Positions 7,904 to 16,994 of a stretch of DNA of 64,000 nucleotides are shown piece after piece. Position numbers and translations under genes: made by a program. A model generated the notes under the pieces. It was given only the letters and a program-made list of their open reading frames with translations. It was not told where the DNA came from and ran no database searches. Source of the DNA: G965216695 sp965216695 (lineage in GTDB: Bacteria; Pseudomonadota; Gammaproteobacteria; Pseudomonadales; Azotimanducaceae); contig OZ244212.1 of assembly GCA_965216695.1 (NCBI GenBank), positions 62,001 through 126,000 of the forward strand. The letters are read 5' to 3'. Position 1 is the stretch's first letter, and every line of letters begins with the position of its first letter.

Positions 7904-8506
7904 ATGAAAGCGCGACGCGCACAAAGCGGATTCACCCTGATTGAAGCGATCGTGGCGTTCCTGATTACCGCGGTTGGGTTGTTGGGCGTGGCGTCATTGC
8001 AGGGCGCCGCAGTGAATCATACAAAGATTGCCTCGGATCGGACGATCGCAGCGGCCCAGCTCGCAAACCTTTCGTCTCGAATGCGGAGCAATCAGGCGTT
8101 CTGGCGTAACGTCCCGACGGGTTTCGCGATAAGCATCGCGGCCGATGGCACCATCGCGGATACCGGGGGCGATGGCACCGGAGCGACGCTGAACGGGCTT
8201 AACACCAACTGCGCGTCGAGTACCTGTACGAGTCCGGCCATGGTGGCCGCCTATCAACTGAAAAATTGGATCGCTGATGGTGGCATCGTGGACGCGGACA
8301 GTGGCGTCAGCGACCGTCTCTCGATACCCAGCGCGACGATCCAACGGGTGGGTAATACCCTTCCCGTGACGCTGCAGCTGACACTCAACTGGGATCAGAA
8401 AACACTGGCGACGTCCATGAACATGGGTGCCGGATTCAGCGGAACCGGCGCCACCCAGGCGTCAAGCCGCTGGCGAGCCGGGTACATGTTAAGGGTCCAA
8501 CCGTGA
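7904..8506 (+). CDS. pilV: Type IV minor pilin PilV
   Basis: A 200-residue prepilin. The leader KARRAQSG is followed by FTLIEAIVAFLITAVGLLGV, the class III signal with Glu+5 and the hydrophobic stalk, then the PilV-typical AQLANLSSRMRSNQ segment. It is part of the tip-associated minor pilin complex. The preceding 110 bases hold no gene. Its end overlaps the GTG start of pilW (GTGA). Confidence 0.88.
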   Translation: MKARRAQSGFTLIEAIVAFLITAVGLLGVASLQGAAVNHTKIASDRTIAAAQLANLSSRMRSNQAFWRNVPTGFAISIAADGTIADTGGDGTGATLNGLNTNCASSTCTSPAMVAAYQLKNWIADGGIVDADSGVSDRLSIPSATIQRVGNTLPVTLQLTLNWDQKTLATSMNMGAGFSGTGATQASSRWRAGYMLRVQP

Positions 8507-9267
8507 ACGGTCGTGGCGCCAGAATTCGGTATGCCTCGAGCCAGCGCGGTGTGGGCCTGATCGACGTGCTTGTGGGTCTTGTGATCGGAATCTTCATTCT
8601 ATGGGCGTTGAGCACATTCTTCGGGCAGAACAAGCGCACCTACGCGTACCAGCAGGCGCAGGCTAACCAGCAGCAGCACGAACGCATCATGAGCTTTCTG
8701 CTGGGGAGCGTATTGCGACAGGCCGGGTATGCGCCGATGAACGCGACGCGCCTTCTCGATACCGCTGCGCTCTTCCCGGCGGCCGGCGTGTTTGCCGCGG
8801 GGCAGGTGGTTTCAGGTACGCAGGGCACGCACAACGTAGCCGTCAATGGCATAACCGGCGCGCAGGCGTATCCGGACGACACGATAGCGATTCGTTACAT
8901 CGGTGACGCCAATGTATCTCGCTGCAACGGTAGTGCGCCGGCTGCGGGCGCCCTCGCGACCGACCAGGTTGAAACGGACGGCATCACGTTCTCGTGCACC
9001 GCGGACGGCGTCACGATGCCGCTCTTTGGAACGGCGAATGTGCCCTTGACGCAGCAATTGCGTGTGCTGGGTCTGGCAATCAACTACGGCGTCGATCTCG
9101 ATGCAGACGAATCGATCGACCGGTTTGTTCGCGCCTCCGCGGTCACGGATTGGAGCCAGGTGAAGGTCGCCGAAATCGAAGTGCACTTTCAGGCCGGCAC
9201 CCGAGCGCCTCAAGCGAACAGTTTCGCCATTGCGTTCGAGAACATGCTTGGAGTCGACGTGATATGA
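8503..9267 (+). CDS. pilW: Type IV minor pilin PilW
   Basis: A 254-residue prepilin-like protein with the order and size of PilW. The processing region reads SQRG then VGLIDVLVGLVIGIFILW: the usual Glu at mature position 5 is replaced by Asp, a conservative change. The following KRTYAYQQAQANQQQHERIMSFL helix and long beta-rich domain fit PilW. GTG start overlaps pilV; its stop overlaps pilX (ATGA). Confidence 0.85.
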   Translation: MNGRGARIRYASSQRGVGLIDVLVGLVIGIFILWALSTFFGQNKRTYAYQQAQANQQQHERIMSFLLGSVLRQAGYAPMNATRLLDTAALFPAAGVFAAGQVVSGTQGTHNVAVNGITGAQAYPDDTIAIRYIGDANVSRCNGSAPAAGALATDQVETDGITFSCTADGVTMPLFGTANVPLTQQLRVLGLAINYGVDLDADESIDRFVRASAVTDWSQVKVAEIEVHFQAGTRAPQANSFAIAFENMLGVDVI

Positions 9268-9770
9268 CCCGCGCAAACTCAATAACGGAGCGATTGACGA
9301 GGCAGGAGGGTGTTGTACTCGTCGCAAGCCTGTTCGTTCTGCTGGTGATTACGTTGCTCACGGTGAGTACGTTCAAGGACGTCAATCTGCAGGAGAAGAT
9401 GGCCGGTAACTATCGGGTCAAAGCGCGAACGTTCGAGGCGGCGAACGCCGCGGCGCAGGAGTTCTGGTTGAAGCTGATGACGCTTCAAGGCACCGAGCAG
9501 GTAACGGATGTGCGAACGCGCGACCTGAATACCGAGTTCGACGTGGACACGGACGGAGACGGAACGGTGGATGCCGACCTGACGGTCGCAATATCGATTT
9601 GCTACGACGGCACCGAGGTGGCGCCGGGTACCGACGAAGAGTACGTGTCGTACAAGTTTTTCGTGACCGCCGACGGCAGCGATCCGAGCGGCGCTCGGTC
9701 GCAGGTGCGCCAGGGTGGGTATGTCATTGGGGACGCGGTGGCGTCGGGACTCCCGACGACCTGTATTTGA
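9264..9770 (+). CDS. pilX: Type IV minor pilin PilX
   Basis: A 168-residue PilX. The N-terminal segment TRQEG then VVLVASLFVLLVITLLTVSTF lacks Glu+5, as PilX proteins commonly do, and is followed by the QEKMAGNYRVKARTFEAANAA motif typical of the PilX N-terminal domain. It belongs to the minor-pilin tip complex. ATG 9264 overlaps the pilW stop. Confidence 0.87.
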   Translation: MTRANSITERLTRQEGVVLVASLFVLLVITLLTVSTFKDVNLQEKMAGNYRVKARTFEAANAAAQEFWLKLMTLQGTEQVTDVRTRDLNTEFDVDTDGDGTVDADLTVAISICYDGTEVAPGTDEEYVSYKFFVTADGSDPSGARSQVRQGGYVIGDAVASGLPTTCI

Positions 9771-9796
9771 AGGATCAGATTGGAAGCGTGTTAGCG

Positions 9797-12700
9797 ATGA
9801 GCATTCTCGACTTGAGTTTTTCCCGAATTCGGACGTTACGATGGATAGCATGTTTCGTAGCGTTGAGCGTGTGCGGTAGCGTGCACGCAGATGACATCGA
9901 GGTGTATCAGAACGCGAGCACTGCGCCGGTTGCGCCCAACGTCATGTTTCTGCTCGACCTGTCCGGGAGCATGAACTGGGCCGCAGACGGCGGAACCGCG
10001 AGCTCTACGAACCCGGCGCGTCTCGACATCGTCAAGAAATCGATCGCCGATCTTCTCGACGACCCCGACCTGCCGGACGTGCGCATCGGATTTGCTCAGT
10101 TTCAGAGCACCGCACCGGAAGGGCCGCATTTTCCGATCGCTGACGTGAATGCGGACGCGTACACAATCGACCCCGATATTCCTACGGGCACCACGGTGCG
10201 CGAGGTTATCAAGTATCTGGTTGACGACTCTTCGGCGTGGGGCGGTACACCAACCGTCGATGCGATGCACGAAATGGCATTGTATTTCCGCGGAGAAGGC
10301 CCTCCCAATACCTGGCTCGATACGTTCGGCACCTGGGATACGTCCTCAAACGCGTACGAAGGCGAGGTCGGGTACCGGGCGCCACACCCAGCCAGTCATA
10401 CAGGTACGTTTGTGAATGTGGATCCCTCGCAGCCCGGTTACAGCCAGTACTGCTACGACTACACGCCGACCTATCCGGGCGATCCGAACGATTGTCAGGA
10501 TGCAATCGATGCTGGCGTGCCTATGGAATGTGAATTTTTCGGCACCCGGGTGTGCACCACAACCACCTGCGACTCGGACTGTGGTACGCGGTTTGTATGT
10601 CCGGTCGCGGAAGAATACACCGAGCCGTCGGGGTGCCTGCAGGATTCGTTCGGCAACACCTGGGTTACCGGCACGAGCGGTGGTGTTCCGAGTCAGTGCT
10701 GCAGTGCGTCCGACAGCGCCGGATTGGAGTGTGTCTCGTATCTGAGCTACCCGTCGAGTTGCCCGGTAGCCGAAGTGGAAGAGTGCAAAACCTACAACGA
10801 CCGTGAAGCGCACAATCGTTGCCGCATGGTCGTAGACGATCAACGTCAGTACACCTCGCCGATTGTGGCTCAATGTCAGAAATCCGCTCTCGTGTTGTTG
10901 ACCGATGGGGATCCAGGTATCAATACCACCGACCAGGGCGAAGTGAGCGGTACGTCTGCCCAGTGGCCGTATGCAATTCGCGAGATGATCGCTGCGTCGG
11001 ATCCCGCGAAGACCCGGGACGACATCGTCTGTCAGGATATGAGCCCGGTATTCGGCGAACCGGCCGGCTCCAAGGATGCGGCCAATTGCGGCGTGGAACT
11101 GGCGCGTTTCATGGCGCAAAACGACCAGGTGGCATCGATCCCCGGTTCCCGCGTGAACACGCACACGATCGGCTTCGCTGTTGCGGGACCGGCGTGGAAC
11201 TACCTGCAGCGGATTGCGGAAGCAGGCGAGGGTCAGGCTTATGAAGCGAACAGCGCAGACGGTCTGATCAGTTCGTTCAAGCAGATCATCAACTCGGTGA
11301 CCAGCACCAATCAGTCGTTCCAGGCGGTCACCACCAGTTTCGACGCAACCCGGTTGCAGACAAGCGATCGGGCCTTTATGACGTTGTTCAAACCGTCGGA
11401 CAAACGCCAATGGAGTGGCAACCTGAAAGGGTACTTCCTGCGCAAAGACGGGTTGCACGACGTACAGGATCGAATTGCACTCACGAACGCGCCGTCGGGT
11501 GAAGTGGTCTTCCGGCCCATTGCCCAGAGTTTCTGGAGCACGATGTCGGATGGCAACGACCCGCTCGCAGGAGGATTCGCAAATGCGTTCACGCCGTCGA
11601 GCCGGCCCGTATATACGATCACCGACCCGACAGAAACCAGCAATGTTGATCTTGCTGACGGAAACCACGCGTTCGCGACAAGCAATGCAGGACTGACCGC
11701 CGCACTGCTGGGGATGCCCGGGACCGCCACCGCGGCGGATAGGGACGCACTGATCGACTGGGTGCGCAGCAATCGAGTCGGCGACCCGCTGCATACGCGG
11801 CCACAGGTCGTCGAGTACGGTGGCAGCACGGGCAACGTGCTGTTCTTCAGCACGAACCAGGGCCTGTTGCACGCGGTCGACATCAATCAGCCGACCGCGG
11901 TCGGCGACACGAGCGGTGGAGACGAACTCTTTGCGTTTATGCCGCATCGGCTGCTCGGGAATGTCTATCAGCAGTCGCTCGACCAGACCGGTGCGTCGCA
12001 CATCTATGGGTTGGACGGAACGCTGACCATCTGGCGCCAGGACAAGGATAATGACGGCGTTATCAATAACGCCGACAAGGTGTACCTGTACGTCGGCATG
12101 CGCCGCGGCGGATCGGCCTACTATGCCTTCGACGTCACCGATCCCACCCAGCCCGTGCTGATGTGGCAGATCGACGAGACGGTCCCTGGATTTGCAGCGC
12201 TAGGCCAGACGTGGTCGGGCCTGCGCCGAGCCACGATCGACGACAACGGGACACTTCGCGACGTGCTGATCTTCGGTGGGGGTTACGACGTTGACCAGGA
12301 CTCGGCCGGTACCGTACGCAATCCTGCGGGCGACGACCAGGGTCTCGGCGTGTACGTTATTGACGCACACACGGGTGCATTGCTGACGTCTGTTGGCCCG
12401 GGAACACCGGCATTCACGAAGAGCGCGGCCAGCATGATCTACAGTATTCCGGCCGATATTCGCATCACGGACAGCGACAGCAACGGTATCGACGATCGGC
12501 TGTACTTCGGCGACATGGGCGGTCAGCTCTGGCGTATCGACATCAAAGAAGGTGCCGCTATCACCAATCCGGCGGCGCTGAGCGCCTACCGTTTAGCCGA
12601 CGTGGGGCTCGATGCAAGCGGGGTCGCGACCGCCGCGAGCAATCGACGCTTCTACTACGCACCCAGCGTTGCGCGCGTTTCACGCGGCGGGCAACTCGTG

Positions 12701-13342
12701 TATGCGCTGTCGATCGGTTCGGGCTACCGCGCACACCCGTTGAACGGTGACGTCGACGACAAACTGTTCGTATTGTTCGATGAACATCCGGACGTCGGCG
12801 CACCGACGCCAACACCGTCGGTGATGAATCTGTCGTCTCTTTACGACGCATCGGCAAATCTGGTGGAAACTGGCGACAGCACTCAGCAGGCCGCGGCACT
12901 CAGCAGCCTGAAGGGGAAGTCCGGCTGGTGGATCGACCTGGCGCCCAAGGAGAAGGTGCTTGCGCGCGTACGTATCTTCCGCAATCGGTTGTTTGCCACC
13001 ACGTTTACGCCGGAAGCGGGTGATGTGTGTTCGGGCGGTGCATACACCAACCGGCTTTACGCCGTGAACCTGCTGGATGCGACCAGCGCGCTGCCATCGG
13101 ATGTGGATGGTGACGGCATCATCGCAGTAGGTGAGAAAGTCCGTTTTGAGACCGTGGTCGACCAGGCGGCCATACTGGATGAACCCGTGATCGTGACGTA
13201 CCACGACGACGGCAATCCGAATCCGCCTCCGGGCGACGATCCGGAACCACCGACCACGTGCAGCGCGATTTACACGGGTGCGCAGGAGATGATGGCAATC
13301 TGTTCCGCGCCGGTGAAAGTGAACTGGCTCAAGACCCGCTAA
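9797..13342 (+). CDS. pilY1: Type IV pilus tip adhesin/assembly protein PilY1
   Basis: An 1181-residue exported PilY1. After a signal peptide (about residues 1-33) comes a von Willebrand A domain whose MIDAS begins Asp54-x-Ser56-x-Ser58 (LLDLSGSMNW) and resumes with ALVLLTDGDPGIN. Between these, about residues 210-350, is a cysteine-rich insert. The C-terminal half is the PilY beta-propeller with an EF-hand-like calcium site at residues 749-760 (DKDNDGVINNAD), as in Pseudomonas PilY1, and a second Asp-rich turn (TDSDSNGIDDRLYFGDMGG). PilY1 counters pilus retraction, sits at the pilus tip, and links adhesion and surface sensing. The ATG at 9797 gives a good signal peptide; the frame is open further upstream. 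Confidence 0.93.
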   Translation: MSILDLSFSRIRTLRWIACFVALSVCGSVHADDIEVYQNASTAPVAPNVMFLLDLSGSMNWAADGGTASSTNPARLDIVKKSIADLLDDPDLPDVRIGFAQFQSTAPEGPHFPIADVNADAYTIDPDIPTGTTVREVIKYLVDDSSAWGGTPTVDAMHEMALYFRGEGPPNTWLDTFGTWDTSSNAYEGEVGYRAPHPASHTGTFVNVDPSQPGYSQYCYDYTPTYPGDPNDCQDAIDAGVPMECEFFGTRVCTTTTCDSDCGTRFVCPVAEEYTEPSGCLQDSFGNTWVTGTSGGVPSQCCSASDSAGLECVSYLSYPSSCPVAEVEECKTYNDREAHNRCRMVVDDQRQYTSPIVAQCQKSALVLLTDGDPGINTTDQGEVSGTSAQWPYAIREMIAASDPAKTRDDIVCQDMSPVFGEPAGSKDAANCGVELARFMAQNDQVASIPGSRVNTHTIGFAVAGPAWNYLQRIAEAGEGQAYEANSADGLISSFKQIINSVTSTNQSFQAVTTSFDATRLQTSDRAFMTLFKPSDKRQWSGNLKGYFLRKDGLHDVQDRIALTNAPSGEVVFRPIAQSFWSTMSDGNDPLAGGFANAFTPSSRPVYTITDPTETSNVDLADGNHAFATSNAGLTAALLGMPGTATAADRDALIDWVRSNRVGDPLHTRPQVVEYGGSTGNVLFFSTNQGLLHAVDINQPTAVGDTSGGDELFAFMPHRLLGNVYQQSLDQTGASHIYGLDGTLTIWRQDKDNDGVINNADKVYLYVGMRRGGSAYYAFDVTDPTQPVLMWQIDETVPGFAALGQTWSGLRRATIDDNGTLRDVLIFGGGYDVDQDSAGTVRNPAGDDQGLGVYVIDAHTGALLTSVGPGTPAFTKSAASMIYSIPADIRITDSDSNGIDDRLYFGDMGGQLWRIDIKEGAAITNPAALSAYRLADVGLDASGVATAASNRRFYYAPSVARVSRGGQLVYALSIGSGYRAHPLNGDVDDKLFVLFDEHPDVGAPTPTPSVMNLSSLYDASANLVETGDSTQQAAALSSLKGKSGWWIDLAPKEKVLARVRIFRNRLFATTFTPEAGDVCSGGAYTNRLYAVNLLDATSALPSDVDGDGIIAVGEKVRFETVVDQAAILDEPVIVTYHDDGNPNPPPGDDPEPPTTCSAIYTGAQEMMAICSAPVKVNWLKTR

Positions 13343-13376
13343 CGGGCAACTGCTAAGCGACGCAAGGATGACAGCG

Positions 13377-13844
13377 ATGAACAGGTGGACAGGGCGAAAC
13401 AAGGTACAGGGGTTCACGATCGTCGAGTTGATGGTCGTTCTCGTGATCGTGATCATACTGGCGCTCGTGGCTGTGCCGTCGTACACCGGTTACGTTCAGG
13501 ATTCCCGCAGAACGGAAGCGCGCAATGCGCTGGTGCAGACGTCGACACTGCTTGAACAGTTCTTCTCCGAGAACAACACTTACACGACGGATCTGACGCA
13601 GATTGGTCTTGCCAATGCGGGGCAGAACCAGACCGAACGCGGGTTCTACGTGTTTGAGGTGGTAGCACCGACGGCTGCGTGCCCAATCGTCAATTGTTTT
13701 GCGCTCACAGCGAAGCCGAGAAACGGATCGGAGCAGTGGGGCGACGACTTCTGGTATCAGCTCGGATCCGACGGTTTTCAACAGGAACGCATCTGTCCGA
13801 AAGACGTCTGCAGTTCCGGTTGGACTGCCGGCTGGAGTCACTGA
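13377..13844 (+). CDS. pilE: Type IV minor pilin PilE
   Basis: A 155-residue PilE-type pilin with leader GRNKVQG then FTIVELMVVLVIVIILALVAVPSY, Glu+5 present, followed by the YTGYVQDSRRTEARNALVQTSTLLEQFF helix region typical of PilE. Four or more cysteines in the C-terminal part suggest the D-region loop. AAGG lies nine bases before ATG 13377; an in-frame ATG at 13368 is also possible. It closes the fimT-pilVWX-pilY1-pilE cluster. Confidence 0.88.
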   Translation: MNRWTGRNKVQGFTIVELMVVLVIVIILALVAVPSYTGYVQDSRRTEARNALVQTSTLLEQFFSENNTYTTDLTQIGLANAGQNQTERGFYVFEVVAPTAACPIVNCFALTAKPRNGSEQWGDDFWYQLGSDGFQQERICPKDVCSSGWTAGWSH

Positions 13845-13945
13845 TCCGCGACAAACGGCATCGTACACAGCGCTATACTGCGCGATTGTGCGTGGCCCGC
13901 GACGGCATTGGAAACTCATTCGCGATGTTTCGCCGCATTTGAAGG

Positions 13946-16345
13946 ATGAAGAAAAAAGAACTCCGGCTGGCAGTTGTCATCTATGGGGGCGCCTCTCTTG
14001 CCGTTTACATGCACGGGGTTACCAAGGAGCTGCTGAAACTCGTGCGCGCATCCAAAGTGCTGCACGAAGGGGCCGCGCCTGCAACAACCTATTCAGACAG
14101 CGGCGACGACCGCCCCGTAGATACCGAACGCGTCTACTACGACCTGTTGAAGTCGCTGAATGCGTCCGAGGATCTGCGGGTGGTTGTCGACGTGGTCGCG
14201 GGCGCATCGGCCGGTGCGCTGAACGGGATCATGCTCGCGAAGGCCGTTGTCGAAGACTCGCTGCTCGACTCACACACGGACATGTGGCTTCAGAAGGCAG
14301 ACGTTGTGCATCTGAGCGAGGAGCGCGTGAGCCGCTGGCGCAAATGGTATCTGTATCCGTTTCTACGCGCCCTGAGCCTGTGGCTGCCGGAATCTCTGGT
14401 TGCGGAGTCGGAGGTGCGGGAGAAACTGACGCGCCTGATTCGCTCGTCGTGGTTTCACCCGCCATTCTCCGGCAGTCGGTTGTGCGGTTTCCTACTGGAC
14501 GCGCTGGATGCGATGCGGCGTACGCGCCGGACCAATAGCTCACTGCTGCCACCGTCCCAGCGCATGGACGTGTACGCGAGCATAACGGACCTCCAGGGTT
14601 ACCCGAGATCGATCCGGGTACACGACGAGCTGGTTGCCCGCGAAACCGAACACGGCGCGTATTGCCGGCTCACGCACATCGAAACGGACGAGGGACGCCA
14701 GACGAGCGACTTCGCCGACACGAACAACCCGGCGCTGGTGTGGTCAGCGCGTGCAAGCTCCTCCTATGCCGGAGCGTTCGCACCGTTCCGGCACGCAGAA
14801 CTTCAAGCCGTCCTGCAAGAGCGCGGTGTCGAGTGGACCTCTGCCGAGCGGTTTCTGAACGAAAGCGTGCTCGCCCAGGGAGGCGAACCGCTGCCGAACG
14901 CAGACGAACGGCTGTTCGTCGACGGTGGCATCGTGAACAACAAACCCTTCGGCGCGGCACTGGAGGCGTTGAATCACCGAGCCGCCGACCGGCCGGTCGA
15001 CCGCTGTATTGTCTACGTGGAGCCGGATCCGAATGTCGCCGCGGCCGATGAGAGGGGCCGCAACTGGAGCTATCTGAACACGATCCGTGCCGCGGTTTCG
15101 ACGATTCCCCGTAACCAGCCGATCCTGGATGAGCTGCAGCGGGTCGTTGCGTTGGACGAACGTGCGGGTGCCAATCGCGCCGTTGTGGAAGCGAGCCGAC
15201 CGGTGATCCACGCCGCGGTGGCCGGACAGGTTGCCCAAGCGTCGCGCACGCCGGAGACCGGGCCCTGGATTCGCGAACTCAGAGACGGGCTCGTGGGCGT
15301 CGCGCTCGCCGACATGGGGCTTGCGTTCGAGGCGCACGTTCAGCGTCGCACATGGCGGCTGATGCGGGCTCTGATCGACGAGTGGAGCAGGCTTGCGCAG
15401 GTTGAGGACGATGAATCTGTGCAGCGCGTGATGGCCGCCGTAATCCGATCGTCGCTCGGCAGCGCAGTCCTTGGCAATGGCGCGGACAACCCCGCAGGTG
15501 GCCGACGGAGCCACCCGCAGGATTCCGGCGCCTATGAAGCCAGCGCAACCCAGGCGCAGCTTGCTTTTCTGGACGAGTTTGACGTGAGTTTCCGCATCCG
15601 GCGGCTCCGGTTTGTGATCCGGCGTCTGAGCCACCACGCATCCGCACCCTCGGTTACCCCGGAACAGATGCAGCTGTTCGGGCGATTCAAGCGCCTGACG
15701 TACGAGCATCTGGAGCGGCTGTACGTACTTCGCAAAGGACGCAATCTACCGGACGAACTCGCGCGCTCGCTACGGTCCGCGGCCAGTGCACTGCCGCTCG
15801 AAGAGAACGCGGCAACCGGGCTGCTCGCGTCGTTGGGTAAGGTGCTCGGCCTGAAGCAGTTCGACGAAGCGTTCGAATCGGCTTATGCGGCACTGATGCG
15901 CGACGTCGCGGAACCTTCGATCGAAGCCGATATGCTGACCGACTACGTGGGCTACCCGATGTACGATGTGCTGCTCGTGACGCCCCATACCGCGGAATCC
16001 GAGCCGGACCCGCTGACCGGTGTTCGCGTGGAACGCGTCAGCCCGGCCGACGCGCGCACCCTCGAGGATACGTTCGATGGCTTACGGTGCCGGGACTTCA
16101 TGGGGTTTCTCGGTTTTTTCCACCGGGGACATCGCGAACACGACTATCTGTGGGGCCGATTGCACGGCGCTGATCGAATTGTCGATTTACTTGCAAACCA
16201 ACCCGGCGCGGACCCAGATCAGCTGAAACGCGTTCGTGCGGACTTGTTCGACGCCATTCTGGAACGGGAGCGGCGGCGCCTGCATGAATGTCCGGATCTG
16301 TTGCAGCGGTTGGCCGAACGGGTGCGCCGGCTGCGCAGCAGTTAG
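13946..16345 (+). CDS. Patatin-like phospholipase, long form
   Basis: A 799-residue protein of the long patatin-related family (the TIGR03607 type). The N-terminal glycine-rich oxyanion segment is VIYGGASLAVYMHGVTKEL; the nucleophile elbow is Gly-Ala-Ser88-Ala-Gly; the catalytic Asp is Asp326 in FVDGGIVNNKPF, giving the Ser-Asp dyad. The C-terminal half has no recognised domain but contains heptad-like helices. No signal peptide, so probably cytosolic or membrane-associated. It would hydrolyse acyl esters of phospholipids or neutral lipids; substrate unknown. It is monocistronic, starting 101 bases after pilE. Confidence 0.87.
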   Translation: MKKKELRLAVVIYGGASLAVYMHGVTKELLKLVRASKVLHEGAAPATTYSDSGDDRPVDTERVYYDLLKSLNASEDLRVVVDVVAGASAGALNGIMLAKAVVEDSLLDSHTDMWLQKADVVHLSEERVSRWRKWYLYPFLRALSLWLPESLVAESEVREKLTRLIRSSWFHPPFSGSRLCGFLLDALDAMRRTRRTNSSLLPPSQRMDVYASITDLQGYPRSIRVHDELVARETEHGAYCRLTHIETDEGRQTSDFADTNNPALVWSARASSSYAGAFAPFRHAELQAVLQERGVEWTSAERFLNESVLAQGGEPLPNADERLFVDGGIVNNKPFGAALEALNHRAADRPVDRCIVYVEPDPNVAAADERGRNWSYLNTIRAAVSTIPRNQPILDELQRVVALDERAGANRAVVEASRPVIHAAVAGQVAQASRTPETGPWIRELRDGLVGVALADMGLAFEAHVQRRTWRLMRALIDEWSRLAQVEDDESVQRVMAAVIRSSLGSAVLGNGADNPAGGRRSHPQDSGAYEASATQAQLAFLDEFDVSFRIRRLRFVIRRLSHHASAPSVTPEQMQLFGRFKRLTYEHLERLYVLRKGRNLPDELARSLRSAASALPLEENAATGLLASLGKVLGLKQFDEAFESAYAALMRDVAEPSIEADMLTDYVGYPMYDVLLVTPHTAESEPDPLTGVRVERVSPADARTLEDTFDGLRCRDFMGFLGFFHRGHREHDYLWGRLHGADRIVDLLANQPGADPDQLKRVRADLFDAILERERRRLHECPDLLQRLAERVRRLRSS

Positions 16346-16383
16346 AGGATCAAGCTCGCGCGGCTGCGGTTGTCTGAGAGAGA

Positions 16384-16830
16384 TCAGCCGCGTTGCGCGC
16401 GAGAGCGTCGAATCGCCGTCAAACTTACGAGGCCAGCGCCAATCAACAGGAGCGTTCCGGGCTCAGGCACCGTTGCCGGCTGCTGTTCAACGGCCACTTC
16501 TCCGGTCAACCGGGGCGCGGGTCTGGGATCCAGGAAGGTAGGCGACGCCATCGCAGGCTGCGCGCGGGTCCTGGCGTTCGTTGCAACCTCGGGCAAGCGC
16601 AACTGCGTCTGCGGCGCGAACAGGTGCGTCAGAAACGGCTGGCCAAACGGTGGAAAGGTTGGAAAGAGCCCAATGACGCGCACGGTTCGACCATCAAGCA
16701 AGGCTTGTCGCTGTTGGTCGATGACCGGCGCAGCGTCTTCGAGGTCGACAGGCAACGCCTGCACATTTTGGGCGAGCGCGAGCAGGACCACGAGTCCCGC
16801 GGTCGCGCGCGTTACGATTGCTATAGACAT
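16384..16830 (-). CDS. PEP-CTERM sorting-signal protein
   Basis: A 148-residue secreted protein. It has an N-terminal signal peptide (hydrophobic to about residue 24, QALP) and a C-terminal PEP-CTERM tripartite signal: VPEP at 121-124, a hydrophobic helix (TLLLIGAGLVSLTAI) and a basic tail (RRSRAQRG). Such proteins are cleaved by an exosortase and placed in the envelope or exopolysaccharide matrix. The middle part is not recognised. ATG 16830 is preceded by GGAG at six bases; the open frame continues to 16890. No exosortase gene is in the window. An A+T-rich double dyad (16874-16910) lies just upstream. Confidence 0.8.
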   Translation of the reverse strand: MSIAIVTRATAGLVVLLALAQNVQALPVDLEDAAPVIDQQRQALLDGRTVRVIGLFPTFPPFGQPFLTHLFAPQTQLRLPEVATNARTRAQPAMASPTFLDPRPAPRLTGEVAVEQQPATVPEPGTLLLIGAGLVSLTAIRRSRAQRG

Positions 16831-16873
16831 GACCGGCTCCGGCAGGGCGGTGAGAGCGCGGATCATCGCAGTT

Positions 16874-16910
16874 TTGAAATCGATTAACAACCGATTTCAA
16901 ATTATTGAAA
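16874..16910. promoter_or_regulatory. Two overlapping perfect inverted repeats upstream of the PEP-CTERM gene
   Basis: TTGAAATCG (16874-16882) and CGATTTCAA (16892-16900) form perfect 9-bp arms with a 9-base spacer. The right arm is shared by a second dyad, TTTCAA-ATTA-TTGAAA (16895-16910). The cluster sits 44-80 bases upstream of the PEP-CTERM start and about 85 bases before the divergent lipoprotein gene, so it may be an operator for either. Confidence 0.55.
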
Positions 16911-16994
16911 TTTGGAAGGTTACTCCCCGTGTGATCGCGGTCGACCCCGGATGTACAATGGCCGCCAATCGTTGTGCCACCATCGGTGTCTGCT

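Noticed and set aside
7131..7922. 263-residue open frame antisense to fimT
   Set aside because: Overlaps the fimT gene, whose pilin signal is unambiguous; the antisense protein has no recognisable motif.
10346..12001. Long 551-residue open frame antisense to pilY1
   Set aside because: High-GC shadow of a clear PilY1 gene; no ribosome-binding site, family pattern or neighbours on that strand.
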